Positions 35,727 through 44,471 of a DNA stretch of 64,000 nt are shown piece after piece. The notes beneath the pieces are model-generated. The model was not told the origin of the DNA, made no database searches, and was given only the letters and a program-made list of their open reading frames with translations. Position 1 is the stretch's first letter. Every line of letters begins with the position of its first letter. Made by a program: the position numbers and the translations under genes. This DNA is from Lutimonas saemankumensis (GTDB lineage: Bacteria; Bacteroidota; Bacteroidia; Flavobacteriales; Flavobacteriaceae): the NCBI RefSeq assembly GCF_020171465.1, contig NZ_JAIUZR010000004.1, positions 620,001 to 684,000 on the forward strand, read 5' to 3'.

Positions 35727-37586
35727 GTGAATTACCTCTCCGTCGAGCAAATTTCCAAATCCTTTGGTGATCGTATTCTGTTTGAGAATCTTTCATTTGG
35801 AATTAACAAGGATCAGAAAATAGGATTTGTTGCGAAAAACGGTACAGGTAAAACCACCCTTCTTAAAATAATCGCCGGAGAAGATTCTGCTGACACCGGA
35901 CAAATAATTCTTCGCAATAACCTAAGGGTAGGTTACCTTTCACAAAAAGAAGATCTGAATGAACAGCTTTCCATTGAAGAGTCCATATTCAATTCTGACA
36001 ATACAGTTCTTAAAATAATCCAGCAGTACGAAAAAGCCTTAAAAAATCCTGAGAATGAAGAAGCTTATCAAAAAGCTTTTGACCTTATGGAGCAGAATCA
36101 TGCCTGGGATTTTGAAACTCAATATAAACAGATCCTTTTTAAACTTAAGCTGGAGGAACTGGATAAAAAAGTATCCTCCCTTTCCGGAGGGCAAAAAAAG
36201 CGTCTTGCACTGGCTATAATATTGCTCGACCAGCCAGAACTCCTGATTTTAGATGAGCCCACCAACCATCTTGACCTGGAAATGATCGAATGGCTGGAAC
36301 AGTATCTTAAAAAAACCAATACCACCTTATTCATGGTAACTCATGACCGATATTTTCTGGATCGGGTCTGCAACGAAATCCTCGAATTGGATCATGGATC
36401 TCTCTATCGTTACAAAGGCAATTATTCCTATTTTCTGGAGAAAAAGGAAGAACGTCTTACCGCTGAGCAAAGTACCATCAGCAAGGCAAAGAACCTTTTT
36501 AAAAAGGAGCTGGAATGGATGAGAAGACAGCCCAAGGCGAGGACCACTAAATCAAAATCAAGGATCGATGACTTCCATGAGATAAAAAAGATTGCGCATC
36601 AGAGAAGAAAGGATCACCAGGTTCAGCTGGAAATTCAGATGGAAAGACTGGGGAGCAAAGTGGTCGAATTACATCACATTTCCAAAAGTTTCGACGACAA
36701 ACTGCTCATCGACAAATTTGATTATGTTTTCAAACGCGGGGAGCGAATCGGAATTATAGGTAAAAACGGAACCGGTAAATCCACGTTTGTCAATATGATC
36801 ACCGGGGCCTTGAAACCGGATTCGGGTAAAATTGTTATTGGCGATACCATAAAATTTGGCTACTATTCTCAATCAGGTATACGAATCAATCCGGGTCAGA
36901 AGGTCATTGAAGTCATAAGAGAATTTGGTGATTATATACCCCTTGCCAAGGGCCGTACCATAAGTGCAGGCCAATTGCTGGAGCGCTTCCTGTTCGACAG
37001 GAAGAAGCAATATGATTATGTGGAGAAGCTGTCAGGTGGAGAGCTAAAACGCCTGTTTCTTTGCACCGTATTGATTCAAAACCCGAACTTTCTCATTTTA
37101 GATGAACCCACTAATGACCTGGACATTGTAACCTTACAGGTCCTTGAAAATTTTTTGCTCGACTTCCCTGGTAATTTGGTAGTCATATCTCACGATCGTT
37201 ATTTTATGGATCGAATCGTGGATCATTTATTTGTCTTTGAAGGAAACAGTAGAATTACTGATTTCCCCGGCAACTACTCAGATTACAGAATTTATGAAGA
37301 TTCAAAACCATCTGAAGGGGGTGAAAAAATTAAAAAACAGGATAGCAGAAAAGCTGAACCAAAGGCCGGTCAGTTATCCTACACAGAAAAAAAGGAGTTT
37401 AGCAGGCTGGAAAAGGATATCGCTAAGTTAGAACGAAAAAAGAGAGAAATCGAAGACATGTTTTCCAACAATGAGATCCAACCGGATCAAATTCAGGAAT
37501 CATCCGTGAAACTTCAGGAAATTATCCAGTCTCTGGAAGAAAAAGAAGAACGCTGGTTTGAGCTTTCCATGAAAATGGAAATATAG
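35727..37586 (+). CDS. ABC-F-family ATPase
   Basis: A 619-residue soluble protein with two ABC domains: first P-loop AKNGTGKTT (36-44) with signature LSGGQKKR and LDEPTNHLD; second P-loop GKNGTGKST with LSGGELKR and LDEPTNDLD. Between them lies the basic P-site-tRNA interaction motif region (about 240-300, KARTTKSKSRID). The C-terminus (about 545-619) is a coiled coil of the ABC_tran_CTD type. It fits the Uup-like subgroup, which acts on ribosomes. The start is GTG at 35727, giving the conserved NYLSVE N-terminus. Confidence 0.9.
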   Translation: MNYLSVEQISKSFGDRILFENLSFGINKDQKIGFVAKNGTGKTTLLKIIAGEDSADTGQIILRNNLRVGYLSQKEDLNEQLSIEESIFNSDNTVLKIIQQYEKALKNPENEEAYQKAFDLMEQNHAWDFETQYKQILFKLKLEELDKKVSSLSGGQKKRLALAIILLDQPELLILDEPTNHLDLEMIEWLEQYLKKTNTTLFMVTHDRYFLDRVCNEILELDHGSLYRYKGNYSYFLEKKEERLTAEQSTISKAKNLFKKELEWMRRQPKARTTKSKSRIDDFHEIKKIAHQRRKDHQVQLEIQMERLGSKVVELHHISKSFDDKLLIDKFDYVFKRGERIGIIGKNGTGKSTFVNMITGALKPDSGKIVIGDTIKFGYYSQSGIRINPGQKVIEVIREFGDYIPLAKGRTISAGQLLERFLFDRKKQYDYVEKLSGGELKRLFLCTVLIQNPNFLILDEPTNDLDIVTLQVLENFLLDFPGNLVVISHDRYFMDRIVDHLFVFEGNSRITDFPGNYSDYRIYEDSKPSEGGEKIKKQDSRKAEPKAGQLSYTEKKEFSRLEKDIAKLERKKREIEDMFSNNEIQPDQIQESSVKLQEIIQSLEEKEERWFELSMKMEI

Positions 37587-37622
37587 TTTGAGGCGGAATT
37601 ACATAGTATGAGAAAGAAAAAG

Positions 37623-37660
37623 CCCTTGTGATTCTGTTTTCGAATCACAAGGGTTTTGTT
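37623..37660. terminator. Bidirectional terminator between ABC-F and TonB receptor genes
   Basis: A perfect 12-bp stem CCCTTGTGATTC / GAATCACAAGGG (37623-37634 with 37642-37653), loop of 7, with T-rich on the plus side (37654-37660) and A-rich before it (37612-37621), so it can stop both converging transcripts. Confidence 0.85.
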
Positions 37661-37713
37661 TAAGGTAGTTTCTGGAAACTAATGCTTTTTTATTTCATGA
37701 TTCTTTAATTCTT

Positions 37714-40536
37714 CTAAAATCTGTAAGAATATCCCAATGAAATTCCCATACCGGGGCTAAAGCTTGAGAAGATCTGGTCCTCTGCCCCATAAGACTGATA
37801 TCGTACCTCTCGTTGACTGTCCAGTAAGTTTTTAACCGAAAAGCTAATGTTCGAACTAAAGTCTTCTCCAAAGCTCTTATTCAAGATAAAATCCAGGCTG
37901 TTGAATGGCATAGTATATGCGTCAGGAACGTCACCTGTACCCACTACCTGCAAAGTTTTACCTTGTACATTATAAAACAGGCTTGTTTGCCATCCATTCT
38001 CATCATTTGCATAGTTCAATCCAAAGTTGACCAGGTAAGGAGATTGCCCTTGCATCTCTCTTGTGTCACTAATGGTTTCTCCATCACGAGCGCTTAAAAG
38101 TCTTCTTTCATATTCAGCATCAGACATTTCAAGCTGGGACTCAATTAACGAGAAGTTCAGATTGAAGCTGAAATCCTCCCAGCTTTCGCCACCAATGAAT
38201 CCAAAGTTTTTTCGCATTTCAAATTCAGCCCCATATACTTGGGCCTTATCGGTATTTACCGGGATGAACTGGTCAGAAGCAGAAAGGAAGTACGACAATT
38301 CTATTGGATCTTTGAAATTCTTGTAAAACAAACTCACCGCAAACATCTGTGCTTGCTCTCCAAATCGTTCCCATCTTAAGTCAAGATTATCCACATAAGT
38401 AGGCTGAAGATCAATATTTCCATTAAAGGTAGTACTTGAGATCGGGTCAAAAATCTGTGTTATCGATGCTTCTTTGAAAGAAGGCCTCGCAGTGGTTCGG
38501 CCATAGGCCAGTCTCAAATTTGATTCGTCATTTAACGCATAAATGAAGTTTGCAGAAGGGAACAGGTCTGCCTTGTCAAGAATCTTTTCATTGTCTAGTA
38601 CAACATCTCCCTGGTTGTTGGTACCTGTATAGTACAAGTCAAATTTTTCAAATCTAAGACCGATAATGGACTTTAACTTGTCCGTGATCTGAAATTCTTC
38701 AGATACGTATGCCGCAGCAACATTCATATTTGCATCGAAGGTATTAGTAGGCTCGAAATTTCCTTCTGCGAAAGTTCCTCGTCTCGTGCTAACAGTCCAG
38801 ATATTCTTCGGGTTCAGAATCTCGTCCGCATCTCCCTCAAACTCAACACCAGTACCTCCCTGATACCTTATTTGGTATTGCTGAATGGTAAAATCACGCT
38901 GCTTGTAGGTATACTGACCTCCAAAAAGCAATCGGGCACTCCTTCCAAAAAGGTCATGTCGTTTGGTAAGGTCTAGTTTACCCACCAGATTTACCTCTTC
39001 AAGGTCTCTCCAGATACGCAATGGACTACCTGCCGAACTTGGACTTAAAAAATAATCTCCTGTATCGGAATCATATTCAAAAGGTGCAACACGGATGTCT
39101 TTGTCATTAATTTTTGAAAGGGTCGGAGAAAGCTTCCATTCAATGTTCCAGGTTCCGTCTTCATTTGAGTGCTTTCCATTTAACAAAAGGTTCGTTATCT
39201 GGCTCTGCGTATACTCCAGATTATCCTTGAAAATAGTAACGGCATCGGAAAATAAGATTTCCTGTCTTAGATACCCTGCCGTTGATACCCCATTCTGAAT
39301 ATGGAGACCTGAGAGTTTGTATTTACTTTTATCTGTCTTAAACGTAAGCCCGGCCAATACGTTCCAAAGAATATTGTTTTTGGCTAGGTCACCGTTTTGC
39401 AATTTATCCGGATCCATTTCATTGATCGATTTATCGGCAAACTTTCTCCAGTTCCCGTTTTTATAATCTTCATAATAGATATAATCGTTTCGATAGGAAC
39501 CGGCGAACTGATAACCCAATTTGTTACCCCCTTTTCCTACGTCATACAAGTTACCCGCGGTTAAACCCAGATTTGTATTCATAAAACTAGTCTCCCTCTT
39601 TGCCGCCATTTCTGGGTTAAACTGTGAAGTCCAGTATGAAGTAGCTGGGTTTTGGGCAGAAGGAGGTGGTATGTTCACGTCCGGAGGGATCGGGTTTGAA
39701 CGCAGGCCACCATCAAATCCCAGTAATTCGGAGTTACTTTTTGCTGAACCCAGATAATCTTTATTAAAGTGCATACTCGGATTATACTCAGCTCCTATTG
39801 AAACACTGTATTCTTCCTTATTTGGAAAGTCCTTGGTTATGATATTCACAGTTCCTCCTGTGAAATCTGCAGGATAATCAGCAGTAAAAGACTTTACCAC
39901 CTGGATATTGTCCAATATATTCGTAGGGAATATGTCCATTTGTATTGTATTACGATCCGGATCTAATCCTGGAATATCAACTCCGTTTAAAATGGATTTG
40001 GTGTAGCGGTCTCCAAGCCCCCTGACATATACATATTTACCTCCCTGAACAGAAACGCCGGGAACGCTTTTAACCGCTTTGGCTGAATTACTTGCCCCTA
40101 TTTTACTAAAAGTTTGGGCTGAAATTCCATCTAAAAGATTGATGGATTTCTTTTGAACGTTTAATAAAGAAGCTTCTGTGTTTTCTTGTGTGGTGGCTTT
40201 TACCACTACTTCCTCCAACTCATTGCTCAATGGCCCGATGCTCGCATTAACTTCGGTAATCTCATTTTCTTTGATCACAACTTCAGAAATTTCAGCTGTT
40301 TCATAACCGATAAAAGAAAATACCACAGTATAGACCCCTGGTTCCAGTTTTATGGAATAAGCTCCTTCAAAATCGGTCGTTGTTCCGGTTCCATTCTCTT
40401 TAACAATGACATTGGCAAAAGGCAGTACATCATTATACTCCTTATCGATCACTTTACCTGACAATTCACCTGTTTGGGCAAACATCCCTGATGACCAAAG
40501 TAACATTGCCGATAATATTAAAATTACTCTTTTCAT
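37714..40536 (-). CDS. TonB-dependent receptor with carboxypeptidase-like N-terminal domain
   Basis: A 940-residue outer-membrane receptor: signal peptide (1-20), CarboxypepD_reg-like domain (about 23-110, GKVIDKEYNDVLPFANVIV), plug (about 115-250, with YVYVRGLGDRYTKSILNGVDIPGLDPD) and a barrel to the final Phe. The plug wording VRGLGDRYT and PGLDPDRNTIQMDIFPTN is that of a subgroup met in many flavobacteria. It probably imports a ligand captured by the lipoprotein encoded just upstream. Co-located with PhoB/PhoR-like genes, so phosphate or a phosphate compound is one guess; no substrate evidence exists in the sequence. Confidence 0.9.
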   Translation of the reverse strand: MKRVILILSAMLLWSSGMFAQTGELSGKVIDKEYNDVLPFANVIVKENGTGTTTDFEGAYSIKLEPGVYTVVFSFIGYETAEISEVVIKENEITEVNASIGPLSNELEEVVVKATTQENTEASLLNVQKKSINLLDGISAQTFSKIGASNSAKAVKSVPGVSVQGGKYVYVRGLGDRYTKSILNGVDIPGLDPDRNTIQMDIFPTNILDNIQVVKSFTADYPADFTGGTVNIITKDFPNKEEYSVSIGAEYNPSMHFNKDYLGSAKSNSELLGFDGGLRSNPIPPDVNIPPPSAQNPATSYWTSQFNPEMAAKRETSFMNTNLGLTAGNLYDVGKGGNKLGYQFAGSYRNDYIYYEDYKNGNWRKFADKSINEMDPDKLQNGDLAKNNILWNVLAGLTFKTDKSKYKLSGLHIQNGVSTAGYLRQEILFSDAVTIFKDNLEYTQSQITNLLLNGKHSNEDGTWNIEWKLSPTLSKINDKDIRVAPFEYDSDTGDYFLSPSSAGSPLRIWRDLEEVNLVGKLDLTKRHDLFGRSARLLFGGQYTYKQRDFTIQQYQIRYQGGTGVEFEGDADEILNPKNIWTVSTRRGTFAEGNFEPTNTFDANMNVAAAYVSEEFQITDKLKSIIGLRFEKFDLYYTGTNNQGDVVLDNEKILDKADLFPSANFIYALNDESNLRLAYGRTTARPSFKEASITQIFDPISSTTFNGNIDLQPTYVDNLDLRWERFGEQAQMFAVSLFYKNFKDPIELSYFLSASDQFIPVNTDKAQVYGAEFEMRKNFGFIGGESWEDFSFNLNFSLIESQLEMSDAEYERRLLSARDGETISDTREMQGQSPYLVNFGLNYANDENGWQTSLFYNVQGKTLQVVGTGDVPDAYTMPFNSLDFILNKSFGEDFSSNISFSVKNLLDSQREVRYQSYGAEDQIFSSFSPGMGISLGYSYRF

Positions 40537-40579
40537 AATTGTTAGTACTCTTCGTTTGTTTTGTTTCCGTTTACAGACG

Positions 40580-40609
40580 AATTGCTCACCTTCATACAGG
40601 TGAGCAATT
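40580..40609 (-). other. Intercistronic stem-loop between lipoprotein and TonB receptor genes
   Basis: A perfect 12-bp inverted repeat AATTGCTCACCT / AGGTGAGCAATT with loop TCATAC. No T run follows on the minus strand, so it is not a normal terminator. It may stabilise or allow cleavage of the shared mRNA, setting unequal amounts of the two proteins (inference). Confidence 0.75.
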
Positions 40610-40639
40610 GCCCGTTAATTTTTTGTTTTATTATATGCT

Positions 40640-42028
40640 TTAGAAAGCACCCTTACCTTTTGCGTAAGTCCAATTGAAATCTCCAAGATCGGCTCCCACT
40701 GTATTTGCACCTAGCTCAACCTGAGTTGTCCATTCCGCTGCCCTTTCCGTAAAGTCAGGGTTTACAATGATTTTTTCTTCAATAGGTTCATCATTGTCGT
40801 CTTTGGCAACCTTTTCTACAAAGATCGAGTTGTCAAAACCAACGATCTCCCAATTGGAAAAGGTCAACTTTCCATCCAAAAATTTCTGAGAAACACCATT
40901 ATTGTCTAACTCCACATCCGCAGCATCTTTAAAACCATACGCGTAGATATTGTTTGAAGCACCCATTGCAAGGCTTCTGTAATCCGCATATTCTCCACCT
41001 GGGGTATCTGGATTTCCAATTAAAGTAATATTGTTCAATGTAAATTCTCCCGGGGAAGAACCTTCAGGCCCATCGATTTCCAAACCATGGTCCGAAGAGT
41101 TACCTAAAATCACCACCGAGTTACTAATTGTCCCTTGATATCCCTGATCGATGTCCAAACCGTCATCTCCCTGAGCCCATACCAGCATATTTTCAGTATT
41201 TACAGTTCCACCGAAGTACTCTATTCCGTCATCTACATTGGCTACAACTTCAACATTGTTGATTACCGTACCTGTTCCGACACCACCTAAGGTCAAACCA
41301 TTGATTTCATTTCCTTCTCCAATCAAGGCTCCACCATGACGAATAGAAACATACTGGAAAACCCCTGAATCGTCTTCCGGATCTTCTCCTCCGTACAATC
41401 CGTATGTATCACCGGCTGGAATACCTTCGATCTGAACCTCTTTAACGTCGCCTTTAAATGACCCAGGGGCGTACCCGAGGATCAATACTCCACCCCAAAG
41501 ACCCTGGTCGAGTTCACTTAAGTTGGTACCAGCCTTTTGGCCTATAGATATATTATCTTGAACTGAGGTAAAGACAATAGGGTTCTCTGCGGTTCCTATG
41601 GCCATAATTTTACCTCCTCTGGCAACGATCAAGGCAGAAGCCAAAGATCCTATTCCTTGCTGCCCTTTGATAATGGTTCCCGGTTCAATTTCCAGGGTAA
41701 CCCCGTCATCTACTACAACTTTTCCTGATAATTGATAAATATTGTTTGAAGTCCATTTTTCGTTTGCGGTTAACATTCCGGACTTTACAATCAAGCCCTC
41801 ACACGGAGCACAATCAGGTCCTCCACAGTCAATTCCCGTTTCTCCTCCGTTTTGAATACCATCGTCACATGTTGGACATGGGGCACAATCAGGCCCCCCG
41901 CAATCAACCCCTGTTTCGGTACCATCTTGAATACCATTAAAGCAAGTAGATGTAACTCTCGCTTCATCGCTGCAGCTGCTTATAAAGGCAAATGTTACAA
42001 ATAGTGTTGAAAGAATTAATTTTTTCAT
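40640..42028 (-). CDS. Cys-rich surface lipoprotein with beta-helix-like body
   Basis: A 462-residue lipoprotein (lipobox FISSC, acceptor Cys19). After it come two near-identical 23-25-residue Cys-rich repeats (about 29-53 and 54-76), each with the pattern C-x-DGIQ-x-G-x-ETG-x-DCGGP-DC-APC. The rest (about 80-460) has regular short strands and Gly/Asn turns (TISNSVVILGN, FTLNNITLIGN), suggesting a right-handed parallel beta-helix. It stands directly upstream of the TonB receptor and may be its outer ligand-binding partner. I know of no assigned function. Confidence 0.65.
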   Translation of the reverse strand: MKKLILSTLFVTFAFISSCSDEARVTSTCFNGIQDGTETGVDCGGPDCAPCPTCDDGIQNGGETGIDCGGPDCAPCEGLIVKSGMLTANEKWTSNNIYQLSGKVVVDDGVTLEIEPGTIIKGQQGIGSLASALIVARGGKIMAIGTAENPIVFTSVQDNISIGQKAGTNLSELDQGLWGGVLILGYAPGSFKGDVKEVQIEGIPAGDTYGLYGGEDPEDDSGVFQYVSIRHGGALIGEGNEINGLTLGGVGTGTVINNVEVVANVDDGIEYFGGTVNTENMLVWAQGDDGLDIDQGYQGTISNSVVILGNSSDHGLEIDGPEGSSPGEFTLNNITLIGNPDTPGGEYADYRSLAMGASNNIYAYGFKDAADVELDNNGVSQKFLDGKLTFSNWEIVGFDNSIFVEKVAKDDNDEPIEEKIIVNPDFTERAAEWTTQVELGANTVGADLGDFNWTYAKGKGAF

Positions 42029-42087
42029 TTTTTAGACTTTGTTAGAATAATTGATTTAAAATTTCTGTTGCAAATTTGAAGATCATA

Positions 42088-42105
42088 TGTTACAGAAATG
42101 TTAAG
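42088..42105 (+). repeat. Pho-box-like pair of 11-bp-spaced repeats
   Basis: TGTTACA (42088-42094), 4-bp spacer, TGTTAAG (42099-42105): two heptamers of the same type and spacing as the array at 44028. It lies between the divergent lipoprotein gene and the response-regulator gene. Confidence 0.5.
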
Positions 42106-42150
42106 TGCTTTTTAAAACTCAATCAATAAATCAAATACACAGTGTTACTA

Positions 42151-42201
42151 TATTAAGTTATTGTTAACTACATGGAAAAGGGTCAAATTTGCCTATTTTT
42201 G
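42151..42201 (+). promoter_or_regulatory. Promoter region of the response-regulator gene with Pho-box-like repeats
   Basis: TATTAAG (42151-42157), spacer TTAT, TGTTAAC (42162-42168), then a TATTTTTG -7 box at 42194-42201. The 18 bp from 42151 to 42168 differ at only two positions from 44028-44045. No good -33 element precedes the -7 box, as expected for an activator-dependent promoter, so autoregulation is plausible. Confidence 0.5.
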
Positions 42202-42229
42202 TATATGATTTTATCTAAAGAAAAGTTGT

Positions 42230-42916
42230 ATGGATAATGGATCGATTAAGATTTTGCTGGTTGACGATGAACCCGATATTTTGGAAATCGTGGGTTTTCA
42301 TCTTCAAAAAGAGGGCTATCAAGTTTTTAAATCCAGTAATGGAAGTGAAGCGGTTATCAATGCCAAGGTAATTAGACCTCATTTGATTCTATTGGACATA
42401 ATGATGCCCGAAATGGATGGTATTGAAGCCTGTGAAAAAATAAGAAATATTGAAGGTCTGGAAAATGTAATTATCGCTTTTTTTACTGCACGCGGCGAAG
42501 ACTACTCTCAGGTTGCAGGATTCGAAGCAGGGGCCGACGATTATATTACAAAACCCGTTAAACCAAAAGTTCTTGTGAGTAAGGTCAGGGGGCTGCTCAG
42601 GCGTTTGAGTTCAAAAGAAGAAAAACAAGAGAACATACTTCAATTTGATGGAATTACAATCAATAAGGATCAGTACTTTGTAGAAATAAACGGACAGGAA
42701 ATTACCCTTCCCAGAAAAGAGTTTGAATTACTCTGTTTGTTGGCCAGCGTTCCTAATAAAGTCTTTAACAGGGAAATTATTCTCAAAACCGTTTGGGGTC
42801 AGGATGTGATCGTAGGCGGGAGAACAATAGATGTTCATATCAGAAAACTTCGTGAAAAAATTGGTGACGACTTCATACGAACCATAAAAGGAGTTGGTTA
42901 TAAATTTGTAGTTTAA
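42230..42916 (+). CDS. PhoB-like OmpR-family response regulator
   Basis: A 228-residue regulator: receiver domain (about 5-125) with acidic pocket D12/D13, phosphoacceptor D56 (LLDIMMP), switch Thr86 and K108 (TKPVKP), then a winged-helix DNA-binding domain (about 130-228) ending RTIDVHIRKLREKIG and IKGVGYKFV. It is the OmpR/PhoB type, binding direct repeats as a dimer. The kinase gene follows directly, and repeats of the right geometry (11 bp) stand before this gene and before 44107. Phosphate regulation is an inference from kinase structure and repeats. Confidence 0.92.
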   Translation: MDNGSIKILLVDDEPDILEIVGFHLQKEGYQVFKSSNGSEAVINAKVIRPHLILLDIMMPEMDGIEACEKIRNIEGLENVIIAFFTARGEDYSQVAGFEAGADDYITKPVKPKVLVSKVRGLLRRLSSKEEKQENILQFDGITINKDQYFVEINGQEITLPRKEFELLCLLASVPNKVFNREIILKTVWGQDVIVGGRTIDVHIRKLREKIGDDFIRTIKGVGYKFVV

Positions 42917-42940
42917 GGCCTGGTTCCCGTATATTTGGGA

Positions 42941-43972
42941 ATGAAATTATCGCTTCTGCAAAAGCAAGCTCTGAAGACAGGGCTGATCGCCGTTTTTATC
43001 CTGGTAGTTACAGGAATTCTCCTTTGGTTTTTTTTTAATATGGGTATATTTCAGATCGTGCTTGCGGTGATTGTTTACTTCATATTGATTTATCTGCTCT
43101 TTATATCTCAGATGAAGAAATTTATCTATTTGCAATTGCAACGTGTCTACGAATCCAATCTATTTGAAAATGAACCGGTTCTAAAAAACCGAAGCAGCGA
43201 ATTGGATTTTGAACGCTTTATCCAAAAAATTATAAAATTCGCCGAAACCAAACATCAGGAAATCGAACAGTTACATGACAGAGATGACTTCAGAAAGGAT
43301 TTTTTAGGAGATGTTTCTCATGAATTGAAAACACCCTTATTTACGGCTCAGGGTTACCTGCTAACGGTCCTGGACAATTCCATTGAAGATCCTGACTTAA
43401 GGAGAAAGTATCTCGAAAGAACAAATAAAAGTATAGAAAGACTTGGTTATATTGTTAAGGACCTCGACATGATTGCTCGTTTGGAATCTGGAATGAAACT
43501 TGAACAAAGTGATTTCAACATTGTTAAGACCCTTGCAGATGTTTTTGAATTATTCGAACTAAAAGCCGGCAAAAAAAATATTCGAATTGATTTTAAGGAG
43601 CCCTATGAATTTCCTATTATGGTGAGAGCCGATAAAGAAAAAATAGAACAGGTGGCCATAAATTTAATTTCAAATTCTATTAAATACGGCAAACCAGGAG
43701 GAAGCACGCTGGTGAGCATAGAAGCTCATTCTGTTCATCAGATGATCATTAAATTCGAGGATGACGGTGTTGGAATCCAAAAAGAAAATCTCCCTAGATT
43801 ATTCGAAAGATTTTACCGAGTAGACAAAAGTCGATCAAGGGATCAGGGAGGGTCGGGCTTGGGGCTTGCCATTGTTAAGCACATTATAGAAGCTCATGAC
43901 CAGGAGGTATTGGTTGAGAGCGAACCTGGAACCGGTAGCATCTTTTCATTTACCTTAAATAAAGCCGTTTAG
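42941..43972 (+). CDS. PhoR-like membrane sensor histidine kinase
   Basis: A 343-residue kinase with two membrane helices (about 13-33 and 36-57) joined by only two or three residues, so there is no periplasmic sensor domain; this is a feature of PhoR, which is controlled from inside through the Pst system and PhoU. Then a short linker (58-115), the dimerisation domain with H127 (DVSHELKTP), N box NLISNSIKYG, G1 EDDGVGI and G2 GSGLGLAIV. No PAS domain is obvious. ATG 42941 is preferred to TTG 42935. Gap to the regulator gene 24 bp. Confidence 0.9.
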   Translation: MKLSLLQKQALKTGLIAVFILVVTGILLWFFFNMGIFQIVLAVIVYFILIYLLFISQMKKFIYLQLQRVYESNLFENEPVLKNRSSELDFERFIQKIIKFAETKHQEIEQLHDRDDFRKDFLGDVSHELKTPLFTAQGYLLTVLDNSIEDPDLRRKYLERTNKSIERLGYIVKDLDMIARLESGMKLEQSDFNIVKTLADVFELFELKAGKKNIRIDFKEPYEFPIMVRADKEKIEQVAINLISNSIKYGKPGGSTLVSIEAHSVHQMIIKFEDDGVGIQKENLPRLFERFYRVDKSRSRDQGGSGLGLAIVKHIIEAHDQEVLVESEPGTGSIFSFTLNKAV

Positions 43973-44027
43973 GTCAGTATTTTTATAAGATAATCACTTT
44001 ATCACACAATAACCAGTGGCTTTCCAA

Positions 44028-44071
44028 TGTTAAGTTATTGTAAACTTATTGTATATTTTATGTTAATTTTG
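44028..44071 (+). promoter_or_regulatory. Four-repeat Pho-box-like array overlapping a -7 box
   Basis: Heptamers TGTTAAG (44028), TGTAAAC (44039), TGTATAT (44050) and TGTTAAT (44061) begin exactly 11 bp apart, separated by TTAT, TTAT and TTTA. The last overlaps the -7 box TAATTTTG (44064-44071). The first three end 7 bp above the -7 box, the place where PhoB-type activators bind to replace the upstream promoter element. One helical turn spacing puts all repeats on the same DNA face. Confidence 0.7.
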
Positions 44072-44106
44072 TAAATTTACCCTATTAAAAGGAAATATTG
44101 AAAATT

Positions 44107-44457
44107 ATGAAAAAGTTTCTGGCAAGCCTCGTTATATGTGTTTTGATGACAATTACAGCCTCGGCACAAAGTATAGAACCTACCTTTGAAAAGCAGGATG
44201 ATCTGGTAAAAGCCACCTATTATCACGATAATGGAATGGTAAAAGAAGTTGGTTTTTTTAAGGATGATAAACTTCATGACAAGTGGATTCGATATAATGA
44301 AGAGGGTAAGGTGAAAGTTGTTGCTCTTTATAATAACGGAGTGAAAGAAGGTAAATGGTATATGGTAGGTGAAGAATCAGTAAAAGAAGTTACCTATAAA
44401 TCCAATAAAGTTGTGGAAGTCAAAGAAGTCGATGGCTCCGAACTGTCGTTTATTTAG
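44107..44457 (+). CDS. Exported YwqK/MORN-repeat-like small protein
   Basis: A 116-residue protein with signal peptide (1-20, ending ITASAQS). The mature part consists of short repeats of the YwqK/MORN type: KATYYHDNGMVKEVGFF, KLHDKWIRYNEEGKVKVVALY, NNGVKEGKWY, each with a G-x-W or Y-x-x-G core. Such repeats are annotated as YwqK-family antitoxin components in databases, which says little about a periplasmic protein. The Pho-box-like array directly upstream makes it a likely target of the neighbouring two-component system. ATG 44107 is preferred to TTG 44098. Confidence 0.75.
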   Translation: MKKFLASLVICVLMTITASAQSIEPTFEKQDDLVKATYYHDNGMVKEVGFFKDDKLHDKWIRYNEEGKVKVVALYNNGVKEGKWYMVGEESVKEVTYKSNKVVEVKEVDGSELSFI

Positions 44458-44471
44458 ATTTAAAAGATTAT

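Noticed and set aside
41800-41950. Repeated DNA that could be taken for a CRISPR or minisatellite
   Set aside because: Only two copies, in frame, encoding the Cys-rich protein repeat of the lipoprotein.
42930-42937. TATATTTG -7-like element just before the kinase gene
   Set aside because: Only 3-4 nt before the ATG and with no -33 element; the kinase is more simply read through from the regulator gene. AT-rich sequence gives chance matches.
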